Below are positions 25,194 to 33,274 of a stretch of DNA of 64,000 bases, piece after piece; positions within the stretch are counted from its first letter, which is position 1; the number at the start of each line of letters is the position of its first letter. A program made the position numbers and the translations under genes. The notes below the pieces were generated by a model. That model made no database searches and was not told where the DNA came from. It saw nothing but the letters and a program-made list of their open reading frames with translations. The stretch spans positions 62,001-126,000 of the forward strand of contig JAEUMY010000024.1 of assembly GCA_016791265.1 (NCBI GenBank), in the 5' to 3' direction. Origin of the DNA: Betaproteobacteria bacterium. GTDB taxonomy: Bacteria; Pseudomonadota; Gammaproteobacteria; Burkholderiales; Usitatibacteraceae.

Positions 25194-25274
25194 CCCCTTT
25201 TGCAAAAAGGGCGAATCGAGGGGAATTTTCTTCGTCAAGTTGCATTGTGAAATACCCCTTTTTCAAAAGGGGGA
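25194..25274. repeat. Two CCCCTTTT/AAAAGGGG hairpins
   Basis: CCCCTTTTGCAAAAAGGG (25194-25211) and CCCCTTTTTCAAAAGGGG (from 25255) lie in the gap between the DUF6152 and DUF6644 genes. They are REP-like or attenuating, related in style to 5161-5220. Confidence 0.6.
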
Positions 25275-25304
25275 GAAAAAACCACGAGCCGCCGACAGGT
25301 CGCC

Positions 25305-25757
25305 ATGAACCCCATCACCACCCTCATGAAAGGTTCGACCTGGCTCTTCCCGGCCGTCGAGACCTTTCACATTCTCGGGTTCGCGCTCTTGGCGGGCAGC
25401 ATCGCCATCCTCGACATTCGCGTGCTGGGGGCCAGCCGCACGCTGCCGGTCACGACGCTCGCGAAGCACATCCTGCCCTGGACGCTCATCGGCGCGCTGG
25501 TGGCGGTCACGTCAGGCGCCCTGCTCTTCGCCGCGCAGATCGACGAGATGTTCGCCAATCGCCTCTTCATCATCAAGATGGGGCTCTTGGCGCTGGCTGC
25601 CTGCAACGCGGCCTACTTTCACAGCGTGCCGTGGACGCGCGTGAGCGGCTGGGACACGAACACGCCCGCCCCCACGGACGCGCGCGTGAGCGCGGCGATT
25701 TCGCTGCTCCTCTGGATCAGCATCATTTTCTGCGGGCGCTTCATCGCCTACGTTTGA
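25305..25757 (+). CDS. DUF6644-like membrane protein
   Basis: 150 residues with four membrane helices: FPAVETFHILGFALLAGSI, a second around LPWTLIGALVAV, a third around IIKMGLLALAACN, and a fourth near the C-terminus. The conserved His in the first helix (ETFHILG) and the overall plan match DUF6644, often encoded beside DUF6152. It may be a small cytochrome-b-like or copper-handling membrane unit; that is a guess. Confidence 0.72.
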   Translation: MNPITTLMKGSTWLFPAVETFHILGFALLAGSIAILDIRVLGASRTLPVTTLAKHILPWTLIGALVAVTSGALLFAAQIDEMFANRLFIIKMGLLALAACNAAYFHSVPWTRVSGWDTNTPAPTDARVSAAISLLLWISIIFCGRFIAYV

Positions 25758-25770
25758 ATCGGCCTGACAG

Positions 25771-25794
25771 CTCCTGACAGGAAGTTGTCAGGAG
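25771..25794. terminator. Hairpin after DUF6644 gene
   Basis: CTCCTGACA-GGAAGT-TGTCAGGAG, 9-bp arms, 14 bases after the stop. No T run, so termination would be weak. Confidence 0.45.
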
Positions 25795-25846
25795 ACCCGG
25801 CGCACGATGCCGTCACTCGCCCATCGCGAGGAAAGGACGACACCCC

Positions 25847-26185
25847 GTGCTACATTGGTTCATGCCCGCCGCCTCACGCATCACTCCTGTTCCCCCCGTT
25901 GCCCGCGACGCCGCGCCCAGGCGCAGACCGCGGGCGAAGTCGCCACTGGAAGTCATCCCCGGCATCGGCCCCTCCATCGCGGCGGACCTCAACCGCATCG
26001 GCATCCACGAGGTCGCGGAGCTCAAGGGAGAAAGCCCGCAGCGCCTGTACGACGACCTTTGCGCGCACGACGACGTGAAGCACGACCGCTGCGTGCTCTA
26101 CGCATTTCGCTGCGCGGTGTACTACGCCTCCCGACGCAAGCACGATCCGGAAAAATTGAAGTGGTGGAACTGGGCGGACCGATAG
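25847..26185 (+). CDS. Helix-hairpin-helix protein, Cdd1 / pathogenicity-locus family
   Basis: 112 residues. After a basic Pro/Arg-rich N-terminus comes LEVIPGIGPSIAADLNRIGI, a helix-hairpin-helix, then DDLCAHDDVKHDRCVLYAFRCAVYYA and the ending DPEKLKWWNWAD, the full signature of the Cdd1 (pathogenicity locus) family. The HHH suggests DNA or protein binding; role unknown. The WYL regulator starts 10 bases downstream on the same strand, so the two may be co-transcribed. Confidence 0.85.
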   Translation: MLHWFMPAASRITPVPPVARDAAPRRRPRAKSPLEVIPGIGPSIAADLNRIGIHEVAELKGESPQRLYDDLCAHDDVKHDRCVLYAFRCAVYYASRRKHDPEKLKWWNWADR

Positions 26186-26195
26186 CCCGATCGCC

Positions 26196-26912
26196 ATGCG
26201 CCGCGCCGACCGCCTTTTCCAAATCGTTCAGGTGCTGCGCTCGCGCAGGCTGACCACCGCTCGCCACCTCTCGGAGCGGCTGGAAGTGTCCGAGCGCACC
26301 ATTTACCGCGATATCCGCGACCTCTCGCTCTCCGGCGTGCCGGTGATGGGTGAAGCGGGTGTGGGTTATGCACTGAAAAAGGGCTACGACCTGCCTCCCG
26401 TCATGTTCGACTTCGATGAGATCGAGGCGCTCGTGGTGGGGGCGCGCATGGCGGCCGCGTGGGGTTCAAAGCCGCTCGCGAAGGCCGCCAACGAGGCGCT
26501 GGAGAAAATCGCCGCGGTGCTGCCTGAGCCCAAGCGCGGCGTCATCGAGACCACGCGAATATTCGCACCGGACTATGCCATGACCGCCGACATGGCGGAG
26601 GCGTTCGAGGTGATCCGCCAGGCGGTGCGCCAGAAGCGCGTGGTGGCGTTCCGCTACACGGACGTGGCGGGCAGCGAGACCGAGCGCGCCATTCGTCCGC
26701 TCGGTCTGTACTTCTTCGGGCAGGGCTGGATGCTGGCGTCGTGGTGCGAGCTGCGTGATGACTTCCGCAATTTTCGCCTGGACCGCATTGCGAATATTCG
26801 CACTACGGACCGAAGCTACCGTGACGAACCGGGCAAGACGCTGGATGACTTCATTCGCATCGAGGAAGCCAAGTACGCTTCATGCGACAAGAATGGGCCG
26901 CATCGCGGCTAG
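26196..26912 (+). CDS. YafY-type HTH/WYL-domain regulator
   Basis: 238 residues. N-terminal DeoR-like helix-turn-helix (LTTARHLSERLEVSERTIYRDIRDL) followed by a WYL domain (VVAFRYTDVAG, AIRPLGLYFFGQGWMLASWCELRDDFRNFRLDRI). WYL proteins sense ligands or nucleic acids and often repress transcription. Two HIP-like palindromes lie in the gene, one in each of two different frames (TRIFAP in the linker, ANIRTT after the WYL core). Its stop shares CTAG with the convergent gene downstream. Confidence 0.88.
   Translation: MRRADRLFQIVQVLRSRRLTTARHLSERLEVSERTIYRDIRDLSLSGVPVMGEAGVGYALKKGYDLPPVMFDFDEIEALVVGARMAAAWGSKPLAKAANEALEKIAAVLPEPKRGVIETTRIFAPDYAMTADMAEAFEVIRQAVRQKRVVAFRYTDVAGSETERAIRPLGLYFFGQGWMLASWCELRDDFRNFRLDRIANIRTTDRSYRDEPGKTLDDFIRIEEAKYASCDKNGPHRG
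26555..26566. repeat. HIP-like palindrome in WYL gene, site 1 (RIFA frame)
   Basis: Core exact, left flank C, right flank A. Codes Thr-Arg-Ile-Phe-Ala-Pro between HTH and WYL domains. Confidence 0.95.
26790..26801. repeat. HIP-like palindrome in WYL gene, site 2 (ANIR frame)
   Basis: Full 14-mer at 26789-26802; codes Ile-Ala-Asn-Ile-Arg-Thr. Confidence 0.95.
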
Positions 26913-27307
26913 GCCGCCTCTTCCGCGCCGAAGTCGGTCTGGGTCGGCAAGCCCAGCCACGCGCGCGCGGCCTTGATGTCGGTCGTGACGAAGGTCGACT
27001 GACTCTGGATCATGCGCATCAGTTGCAAGGCGCTTCTCAGCTCCACCGGCAATTGCTGCGCTGTCACGATGGCGCGGCGCGCACCAGGACGCATCAGGCC
27101 CTCGTAGGCGAGTTTCCAGATGGTGAATGCCGAAAAGCTCAGCGACTCGAGCCCGCGCACGTCATACAGTCGAAGCTCCGTGGCGGCGTAGCCCGGATTG
27201 GCATAGATGCACTCACGCAGATTGAAGAAATCAGCGTCGACCACCTGCCCCTCGATCTCGACGACGAGCAGTTTCCAGTCGGGGAAAATGGAGTAGCGGG
27301 CGGGCAT
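26909..27307 (-). CDS. Hypothetical protein, possibly STAS/SpoIIAA-like
   Basis: 132 residues from ATG 27307. Alternating strands and helices (WKLLVVEIEGQVVDADFF, LRLYDVRGLESL, RRAIVTAQQLP, STFVTTDIKAARAWLG) resemble the small SpoIIAA/STAS-like proteins encoded singly in many proteobacteria. No catalytic motif. Convergent with the WYL gene, sharing CTAG for both stops. It begins 23 bases from the end of lrgB on the same strand and may be the last gene of that transcript. Confidence 0.6.
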   Translation of the reverse strand: MPARYSIFPDWKLLVVEIEGQVVDADFFNLRECIYANPGYAATELRLYDVRGLESLSFSAFTIWKLAYEGLMRPGARRAIVTAQQLPVELRSALQLMRMIQSQSTFVTTDIKAARAWLGLPTQTDFGAEEAA

Positions 27308-27329
27308 GGCGGTCGGTTGAAGCGTGATT

Positions 27330-28070
27330 TTACGCGACGAAGCCGATGACCCACTTGCCAACGTACGGCAGGAGCAGCGCACCCAAAATGCCGTGCAGCC
27401 CCATCGCGAGGCTCGCGTAGGCGCCGGCGCGCGGATGCACCGACCACGCCCGCGCCGTGCCCATGCCGTGGGCCGCCACCCCGACCGCGTACCCGCGCGC
27501 AGACCAGTCCTTCATGCCCAGCGCATTCAAGAGCGGCGTCGCCATCAACGCGCCGCAGATGCCGGTCATCAACGTGAACACAGCCGCCAGCGTGGGCGAG
27601 CCGCCGATCTGCTCGGCGATGCCCATGGCGATGGGCGCGGTGACGCTCTTGGTCGCGAGCGAGGCCACGAACACCGGCGACGCGCCCAGCAGGGTGGCCG
27701 TGCCGACCGCGAGCAATACCGACGCGGCACCGCCAAGCGCCACTGCGCAAAGCAGCGGCAATGCGCGCGCCTTCAGCTCGCTCCACAAGCGCGCCAGCGG
27801 CACCGCCAGCGCCACGGTCGCCGTGCCCAGCAGGAAATGCACGAACTGCGCCCCCTCGAAATACGTTTGATACGGCACACCCGACAGCGTCAGCACCGCG
27901 ACGACCCCAGACACCGAAATCAGCACCGGGTTGGCGAAAGGATGCTTGTCGAACTTCTGATACAGCGCATCGGCAGCGACGTAGGCCACCAGCGTCAGCG
28001 TGAGACCGAAGAGCGGCGTGGCGGCGAGATAGACCCAGATTTCGGCGAGATTGGGCAAGCCGGGCTTCAT
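27330..28070 (-). CDS. lrgB: LrgB/CidB-family membrane protein
   Basis: 246 residues from ATG 28070, with about seven membrane helices. SLATKSVTAPIAMGIAEQIGG and GYAVGVAAHGMGTARA are the hallmark blocks of the LrgB family, which works with LrgA in a holin-like system affecting autolysis, or as a pyruvate/glycolate-type transporter in some species. Start overlaps the lrgA stop by ATGA, so translation is coupled. Confidence 0.93.
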   Translation of the reverse strand: MKPGLPNLAEIWVYLAATPLFGLTLTLVAYVAADALYQKFDKHPFANPVLISVSGVVAVLTLSGVPYQTYFEGAQFVHFLLGTATVALAVPLARLWSELKARALPLLCAVALGGAASVLLAVGTATLLGASPVFVASLATKSVTAPIAMGIAEQIGGSPTLAAVFTLMTGICGALMATPLLNALGMKDWSARGYAVGVAAHGMGTARAWSVHPRAGAYASLAMGLHGILGALLLPYVGKWVIGFVA

Positions 28071-28456
28071 CGCCGGGTGCCTTCGCTTGATGTCGCGGAT
28101 TCGCCGCGAGGTGTGTCGGGCTGATTGCCCAGCCAGCGTTTCAGGAGCAGCGCAGGCAGCAGCATCGCGCCCAGCGTGCTCACGACGATTGCCGCGAACC
28201 ACGCGAGCCCCTGCTCCGCCAACGGCTTGGCATAGAGCATCACGCCCACGGCCGCCGGGATGTAGAAGATCGCCAGATGCGACAGCAGCCCATCGGCGGC
28301 TTGCACCAGCGACTCGGGCGGGTTCTTGCGCGCCACCAGAAACACGAACAAGAGGACCATGCCCACCACCGGCCCCGGCACGACGGTGCCGGTCGCGCGC
28401 ACCGCGACTTCGCCGAGCGACTGGAACACCAGCAACAATGCGAGGCCGCGCAGCAT
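28067..28456 (-). CDS. lrgA: LrgA/CidA-family membrane protein
   Basis: 129 residues from ATG 28456 (MLRGLALLLVFQSLGEV), with four membrane helices. VVPGPVVGMVLLF and LLSHLAIFYIPAAVGVM are the conserved LrgA/CidA motifs. Holin-like partner of LrgB, whose gene it overlaps by four bases. No strong ribosome site is visible upstream, so the start is approximate. Divergent from the S10 peptidase gene. Confidence 0.9.
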   Translation of the reverse strand: MLRGLALLLVFQSLGEVAVRATGTVVPGPVVGMVLLFVFLVARKNPPESLVQAADGLLSHLAIFYIPAAVGVMLYAKPLAEQGLAWFAAIVVSTLGAMLLPALLLKRWLGNQPDTPRGESATSSEGTRR

Positions 28457-28647
28457 GTCTAGGGGGCGGGCGAGAAGCGGATGGTGGACGCATTCATGGC
28501 CCAAGGATAACAAGAAGCGCGCAGCCACAATCTGGCACACACCGGCGCACAGCCGCCACCTAACATGACGGCATGAAAGTGGAACCGGCGCGGACACCGA
28601 TGTGGAAATCCCGCGCCATTGGATTCCGCTCAACGAGGGACGACAAC

Positions 28648-30216
28648 ATGAATCACATTCAGCTCAGGTCATGGCGGGCGGGCGTGCTTGCGGCGGCGCT
28701 GGCCCTGGCCGCCTGCGGCGGCGGAGGCGGCGGCGGTGACGGCGGCGGCGTCACGACACCCCCGCCCGCCGCGACGTTCACCGACCCCAACACCTATTCC
28801 AGCGCGGCCAGCGCTTCGCTCTCGACACCGAACGAAAACGTGTCGGTGACCCAGCACACGATCACGCTGAATGGCGTCGCATTGAGCTACACCGCCACTG
28901 CGGGGCATCTCACGGCGCGCACCCTCGGGGCTGCCGCCGGCGCCGCGCAAGCATCGTTCTTCTACGTCGCCTACACCCTGAATGGCCGCGATCCAGCCAC
29001 ACGGCCGATCACGTTCTTTTACAACGGCGGCCCCGGCTCCGCGTCGGTGTGGCTGCACCTGGGCTCGTTCGGGCCGAAGCGGCTCGTGACGGGCATCCCG
29101 GCGACGACGGCAGCGGCGCCCTTCCCGCTGGTGGACAACACCGACTCGCTGCTCGACGTGAGCGACCTCGTGTTCGTCGATGCGGTCGGCAGCGGCTACT
29201 CCATGGCCATCGCGCCCAACACCAATCAATCCTTCTGGGGCGTGGACGCGGACGCGACCGTGTTCCGCGATTTCGTGATGCGCTACACCGCCGCGTTCAA
29301 TCGCGGCACGTCGCCCAAGTTTCTGTACGGCGAATCGTACGGCGGCCCGCGCGCGGCGTTGATGGCGATGCTGCTGGAATCGGCCGGCACGCGTCTTGCC
29401 GGCGTCGTGCTGCAATCGCCCGCCATGGACTACAACGCCAACTGCGGCGTGGTGGCCACGCCCAACATCAGTTGCGCGCCCTACCTGCCAAGCTATGCCG
29501 CCAGCGGCGCGTGGCACAACGTCGCCACGCCCAGTCCCGCGCCCGCCGGCATCCCGGCGCACATGGTCGAGATGCGCCAACTCGCCACCACGCAATATCA
29601 GCCCGCCGTGCAGGCATTTTTGGCTGGCAGCACACCGTCGCTACCGCTGGTGAATCAGCTGGTGAGCGCCACGGGGCTCAGCCAGGCAAGCTGGCTCGCC
29701 CGATTCAACATGACCGCGCCTTTCTTCCGCACCAATCTCGTGAACGGGCAATTGCTGGGCCGCTACGACGCGCGGGTCATCGCCACCTCGACCAGCGCGC
29801 TCGCGAGCGAAGGCGACCCGTCGCAAACCTTCATCAACAGCTCTTTCGCCGCGGGCATCGGCAATCACCTCACCAACACCTTGCGCTTCACCACGCCGTC
29901 GGCCTATGTCATGTCCAGCGGCGCGATCAACACGTGGAACTTCTCCCACAATGGCCGCCCGGTGCCCGACACCATTCCCGATCTCGCCGCCGCCATCGCC
30001 CTCAATCCGCGCTTGAAAGTGCTGGCCGTCGGCGGCTATCACGACCTCGCCACCCCCTTCTTCATCACCGAACAGGACCTTGCCCGCCTCGGCAACAGCC
30101 CGAACGTGCAGGTGAAAACCTACATGGGCGGCCACATGACATTTCTGGATGACGGATCGCGCGTGGCCCAGCGGGCGGATCTCGTCCAGTTCTACCAATC
30201 CGCCCTGGCGCAATGA
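28648..30216 (+). CDS. S10-family serine carboxypeptidase lipoprotein
   Basis: 522 residues from ATG 28648. Lipobox LALAAC, then a Gly-rich GGGGGGGDGGG linker. The alpha/beta-hydrolase domain has the oxyanion block FFYNGGPGSAS, nucleophile Ser in GESYGGPR, Asp in GGYHDLATPF and His in YMGGHMTFL, the S10 triad. It should trim C-terminal residues from peptides at the cell surface or periplasm. The EF-hand gene starts 11 bases after its stop and is probably co-transcribed. Confidence 0.9.
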   Translation: MNHIQLRSWRAGVLAAALALAACGGGGGGGDGGGVTTPPPAATFTDPNTYSSAASASLSTPNENVSVTQHTITLNGVALSYTATAGHLTARTLGAAAGAAQASFFYVAYTLNGRDPATRPITFFYNGGPGSASVWLHLGSFGPKRLVTGIPATTAAAPFPLVDNTDSLLDVSDLVFVDAVGSGYSMAIAPNTNQSFWGVDADATVFRDFVMRYTAAFNRGTSPKFLYGESYGGPRAALMAMLLESAGTRLAGVVLQSPAMDYNANCGVVATPNISCAPYLPSYAASGAWHNVATPSPAPAGIPAHMVEMRQLATTQYQPAVQAFLAGSTPSLPLVNQLVSATGLSQASWLARFNMTAPFFRTNLVNGQLLGRYDARVIATSTSALASEGDPSQTFINSSFAAGIGNHLTNTLRFTTPSAYVMSSGAINTWNFSHNGRPVPDTIPDLAAAIALNPRLKVLAVGGYHDLATPFFITEQDLARLGNSPNVQVKTYMGGHMTFLDDGSRVAQRADLVQFYQSALAQ

Positions 30217-30227
30217 GGAACACAACC

Positions 30228-30701
30228 ATGAATGCGAATATTGTCGTGCAATCGCTTAGAGCGATTACACGATCCCTTCGGGACCACCTTCGGTGTCCAA
30301 GCGGCGTCCACCGGACCCCGCTTAGTCGCACGCTCGGCACGATCATCGCGGCCACATTGCTGTGCTTCACCACCGGCGCCACCGCGCAAGTGACGCCGCC
30401 CCCTGTGTTCGAAACACAGCCCTGCGATCCCTGCGTGCCCGAGAGCGTGCGGCAGAAGGCGATGGCCGCGACGCCGCTGCCCACTCAAAGCGTGGCGGAA
30501 GCGGTGACCCGGCGGTTGAAGGCGCGGTTTGATGCGGCGGATGCGAATCGCACCGGCGCCCTCACCCGCGCGCAGGCAGAGGCGGGTGGGTTTGGATTCA
30601 TCGCGCAGAACTTCGAGGCCATCGACCGCAAACGCGCGGGCGCGGTGACCTTCGAGGATGTGAAGGGGTTTCTGCTGGCGCGGGGAGCGAAGCTGGATTA
30701 G
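30228..30701 (+). CDS. EF-hand protein with repeat-derived N-terminal extension
   Basis: 157 residues from ATG 30228 (GAGGAA 8 bases upstream; ATG 30213 overlapping the S10 stop is the alternative). A normal signal core (GTIIAATLLCFTTGATAQ) starts only at about residue 37, behind a basic extension that includes codons from copy 3 of the 30-bp dispersed repeat (about residues 15-25). The mature part has CDPCVPE and two EF-hand-like segments, FDAADANRTGALTRAQAEA and IDRKRAGAVTFEDV. Calcium binding is plausible for the first; the second loop is degenerate. Confidence 0.72.
   Translation: MNANIVVQSLRAITRSLRDHLRCPSGVHRTPLSRTLGTIIAATLLCFTTGATAQVTPPPVFETQPCDPCVPESVRQKAMAATPLPTQSVAEAVTRRLKARFDAADANRTGALTRAQAEAGGFGFIAQNFEAIDRKRAGAVTFEDVKGFLLARGAKLD
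30271..30300 (-). repeat. 30-bp dispersed repeat, copy 3, inside a gene
   Basis: Minus strand reads TTGGACACCGAAGGTGGTCC then CGAAGGGATC. It lies in the 5' part of the EF-hand gene, ahead of the signal-peptide core. A small hairpin, ATCGCTTAGAGCGAT, is next to it. Confidence 0.75.
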
Positions 30702-30709
30702 CGCCCACC

Positions 30710-31849
30710 TCAACGATTGACGTGCGCTGCCGGAATGCGCAGCAGGCGGTAAGGCCGATGGGCGGCGATCCGTTCCAAGGAAGGCGGCCTGGCCAATTGA
30801 TCGATGTAGGCGGGAATGGCGCTGTCGGTGAAGAGCAAAGCGCCCTCTGGCGCGCGAACGACTCCATCAGCCCATATGACCTTGGGGTCGCTCACCAGTG
30901 TTTCGAGCCGGCCATCGTCAAGCCGGCGCATCAAACCTCCGTGCTCAACATCGGTCAATATCACGCGACCCGCGGCATCCAGTGTGATGCCATCGGAGAG
31001 CGGCTTGATTCCCCGGTCTTCGACCAGTTTCCCAAGCGCAACTTCGTCAATGGCCGGGTCGCTCAACGCCGCGAGCGGGACCCTGTACAAACGCTGATGG
31101 CTCATGGCCGCGTAGTACAACCATTTTTCGTCCTGGGATAGTTCAATGCCGTCCACACCGACGGCAAAGTTGACCAATCCGTATCCCAGCTTGTGGTAGC
31201 CGAACGGCGTGGCAATGGTCCAGTCCTGAGGTTGCGTGCTGGGATGCCGATCCAGTCTTTGCAGCAGTCGCCCCGTGCCAGGTTCAAACACGGCAATGGA
31301 AGGACGGGTGAATTTGAACAAGCCCGTGTCGGCAAGGATGACGCGGTGGCCGTCGGCAGTGACCCGCAGGTCTTGGGCGAAGGGCAGCACGCCTTTGGCA
31401 AACGAATGTTCAAAGACCTTCACATTGCTCGCAAGATCCCAGGCGGTCAGGCGAGTTCGATCATGGTCGAGTCCGGCGGGCTCGATCAACCAAAGTCGCT
31501 GCTGGGCGTCCACGGTCATACCAAACACGCCTTGCCAGTCCTTTTGCGCCTGCACGCTGGGCCATGGAACCAGGCGCCCGTCCAAGACCTCAAACATTGT
31601 CGGGCCAAACCGTTCCGCCTTTGCGAACGGGTGGTAATTGACAAACGTGCGGCCATCGGCGGCGACAGCGACGTTGCCGGGCGGGAAATCCAATGTCGCG
31701 ACGGTTTCCATCGCGCTTGCCGGAATGGTTGGCTTGGTGGCGGCACTCGGATAGGGGCGCCCCCCGCCGTGGACGACCTTCAGCCAAAGCAGCCCAACTG
31801 CCAGAATCGCTATCAGAAGCGCGCCGATTCTCAATGTCCAGGTCTTCAT
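30710..31849 (-). CDS. Beta-propeller protein, major-royal-jelly/SMP-30-like
   Basis: 379 residues with an N-terminal membrane anchor (about 7-25). Repeated blade-like strands (VAVAADGRTFVNYH, GMTVDAQQRLWLIE, LRVTADGHRVILADTG, DGITLDAAGRVILTDVEHG) fit the MRJP/yellow and SMP-30 six-bladed propeller families, which include lactonases. No lactonase metal site can be assigned with certainty. Third gene of an arsR-SDR-propeller set on the minus strand, 18 bases after the SDR gene. Confidence 0.75.
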   Translation of the reverse strand: MKTWTLRIGALLIAILAVGLLWLKVVHGGGRPYPSAATKPTIPASAMETVATLDFPPGNVAVAADGRTFVNYHPFAKAERFGPTMFEVLDGRLVPWPSVQAQKDWQGVFGMTVDAQQRLWLIEPAGLDHDRTRLTAWDLASNVKVFEHSFAKGVLPFAQDLRVTADGHRVILADTGLFKFTRPSIAVFEPGTGRLLQRLDRHPSTQPQDWTIATPFGYHKLGYGLVNFAVGVDGIELSQDEKWLYYAAMSHQRLYRVPLAALSDPAIDEVALGKLVEDRGIKPLSDGITLDAAGRVILTDVEHGGLMRRLDDGRLETLVSDPKVIWADGVVRAPEGALLFTDSAIPAYIDQLARPPSLERIAAHRPYRLLRIPAAHVNR

Positions 31850-31867
31850 GTTCTTTGCCTCCGATCC

Positions 31868-32659
31868 TCACGCAGCCGTCGGCCTTGACAGTTGCGCAAC
31901 CAGCGCCGTGACGACTCCGCGTGGCGTAAAGCGCACGCTTTGCGCCATAACCCAATTCATGCAACCCGGGATGTAAACCCGTTGCCCGCGATTCAGCGCG
32001 CGATAGCCCTTGGCAGCGACTGCTTCGGAACTGGGCAGCTTCTTCCCCTTCACCAAAGCGGATGCGTGCATGTCGGCCTTGTCTTGAAACCCGCTGGCGG
32101 TCGGGCCGGGGCACAGCGCAGTCACTGACACGCCGTGGGGCGCCAGCTCGGCGGCTATGGCTTCCGAAAAACTCAGCACGAACGCCTTGGTGGCGTAGTA
32201 CACGGCCATGTAGGGACCGGGTTGGAAAGCCGCTGTGGAGGCGGTGTTGAGCACCTTGCCGCGAGTGGCGATCAGATCGGGCAAGAACAATCTGGTGAGC
32301 GCGACCACGGTGTTCATGTTGAGTTGCATCATGGCCAACGCGGGCGCTAGCGCCGAATCCTTGAACTCACCGAAGGTACCGTAGCCGGCGTTGTTGGCGA
32401 GCGCATTGATGGTGATGCCGCGAGCTTTGATGTCAGCATGCAACTTCTGCGCACCATCACTGGTCTCCAGGTCGGCGCCGATGACGGTGGCCGTGATCTT
32501 GTGGCGCCGCTGCAAATCGTCGGCCAGCGCCTGCATCTGCGCCACGCCACGGGCAGCCAACACGAGGTTGTAGCCGTCTTTGGCAAATTCGCCGGCCAAC
32601 GCCTTGCCAATGCCGGAGGACGCGCCGGTGATCAGGGCAGTCTTGTTCATGGTGTTCAC
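31868..32659 (-). CDS. Short-chain dehydrogenase/reductase
   Basis: 263 residues from ATG 32659. Classical SDR: TGASSGIG (nucleotide motif), NNAGYGTFG (NAG motif), catalytic Ser in NTASTAAF, and YYATKAFV holding Tyr-x-x-x-Lys. It probably reduces or oxidises a carbonyl using NAD(P)H. Situated between the arsR-type regulator (90 bases upstream) and the beta-propeller gene, so a small detoxification or lactone/ketone pathway under that regulator is plausible. Confidence 0.9.
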   Translation of the reverse strand: MNTMNKTALITGASSGIGKALAGEFAKDGYNLVLAARGVAQMQALADDLQRRHKITATVIGADLETSDGAQKLHADIKARGITINALANNAGYGTFGEFKDSALAPALAMMQLNMNTVVALTRLFLPDLIATRGKVLNTASTAAFQPGPYMAVYYATKAFVLSFSEAIAAELAPHGVSVTALCPGPTASGFQDKADMHASALVKGKKLPSSEAVAAKGYRALNRGQRVYIPGCMNWVMAQSVRFTPRGVVTALVAQLSRPTAA

Positions 32660-32749
32660 TTTTCTAAAATCCTATTGGTTTAATCCATTCGACGGATTGA
32701 GGTTGAAAAAAGGCACCGCGGTGCCCGGGGGGGTGCTTGCTCGCTCAAC

Positions 32750-33091
32750 TCAGGTGCAGGACACCTCAGCCTGTTCCACCAGCTTGCGCAGGTCAGCCAG
32801 GGCCGTATCCAAGGACAAGCTGTAGAAGTTTTCGCGCGACACTCGCTCCAATGTGATCAGGTTCGCCTGCATCAGCACTTTGAGGTGGTGTGAAATGGCG
32901 GGACGCGAGAGTGGCATGCGCTCGGCAATCTGGTTCACATTGAGGCGCTCATCCTGCGCCAGCAGCATCACAATGTCCTGGCGGAACTTGTCGCCCAGGG
33001 CATTGAACACCGGTGCACAAGCCCGAAAGCTCACTAGAACATCTTCCAGCGTCACGGCATTGGCACGTCGCTTCAAGATTATTGCGTCCAT
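32750..33091 (-). CDS. ArsR-family winged-helix regulator
   Basis: 113 residues from ATG 33091. FNALGDKFRQDIVMLLAQDERLNVNQIAERMPLSRPAISHHLKVLM is a standard ArsR winged helix with ISHHLKVL as recognition helix. No CxC metal motif is visible, so it may sense something other than a metal. Likely controls itself and the SDR and beta-propeller genes that follow. A dyad lies over its start. Confidence 0.88.
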   Translation of the reverse strand: MDAIILKRRANAVTLEDVLVSFRACAPVFNALGDKFRQDIVMLLAQDERLNVNQIAERMPLSRPAISHHLKVLMQANLITLERVSRENFYSLSLDTALADLRKLVEQAEVSCT

Positions 33092-33107
33092 ATGTTTAAA
33101 TTTATGG
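33088..33107. promoter_or_regulatory. Operator candidate for the ArsR-type regulator
   Basis: CCATATGTTTAAATTTATGG: 16 of 20 positions are symmetric, with CCATA/TATGG arms around TTTAAA. It overlaps the regulator start codon and is strikingly AT-rich. Confidence 0.5.
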
Positions 33108-33145
33108 ACGAATGATAGCGTATCGATTTGCTTGCGGCAAGAGGC

Positions 33146-33173
33146 AGCGGACATGAAGCAGATCATGTCCGCT
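33146..33173. repeat. Inverted repeat, 11-bp arms
   Basis: AGCGGACATGA-AGCAGA-TCATGTCCGCT between the arsR upstream region and the ssrA terminator. It could be an operator or a hairpin. Confidence 0.65.
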
Positions 33174-33198
33174 GTCCACACTCGTCCCACGTCCGTAC

Positions 33199-33220
33199 CG
33201 GACGCGGGTTCAAATCCCGC
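33199..33220 (+). repeat. Inverted partial copy of the tmRNA T-arm
   Basis: Matches the tmRNA T-arm (minus strand, 33305-33284) at 21 of 22 positions but on the plus strand. With the terminator hairpin between, both pairs share the same centre near 33252, making one large quasi-palindrome. No tRNA can be folded around it. Confidence 0.75.
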
Positions 33221-33230
33221 AAACCGCAAT

Positions 33231-33274
33231 CAACCAACACAAAGGCCACCCGAAAGTGGCCTTTGTGTTGGTTG
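33231..33274 (-). terminator. ssrA terminator hairpin
   Basis: 19-bp perfect arms (33231-33249 and 33256-33274) around a 6-base loop. The upstream arm on the minus strand begins within the tmRNA 3' CCA region. Confidence 0.8.

Noticed and set aside
33199-33220. Complete tRNA on the plus strand at the T-arm-like sequence
   Set aside because: No matching acceptor stem, D-arm or anticodon stem upstream; only the T-arm is present.
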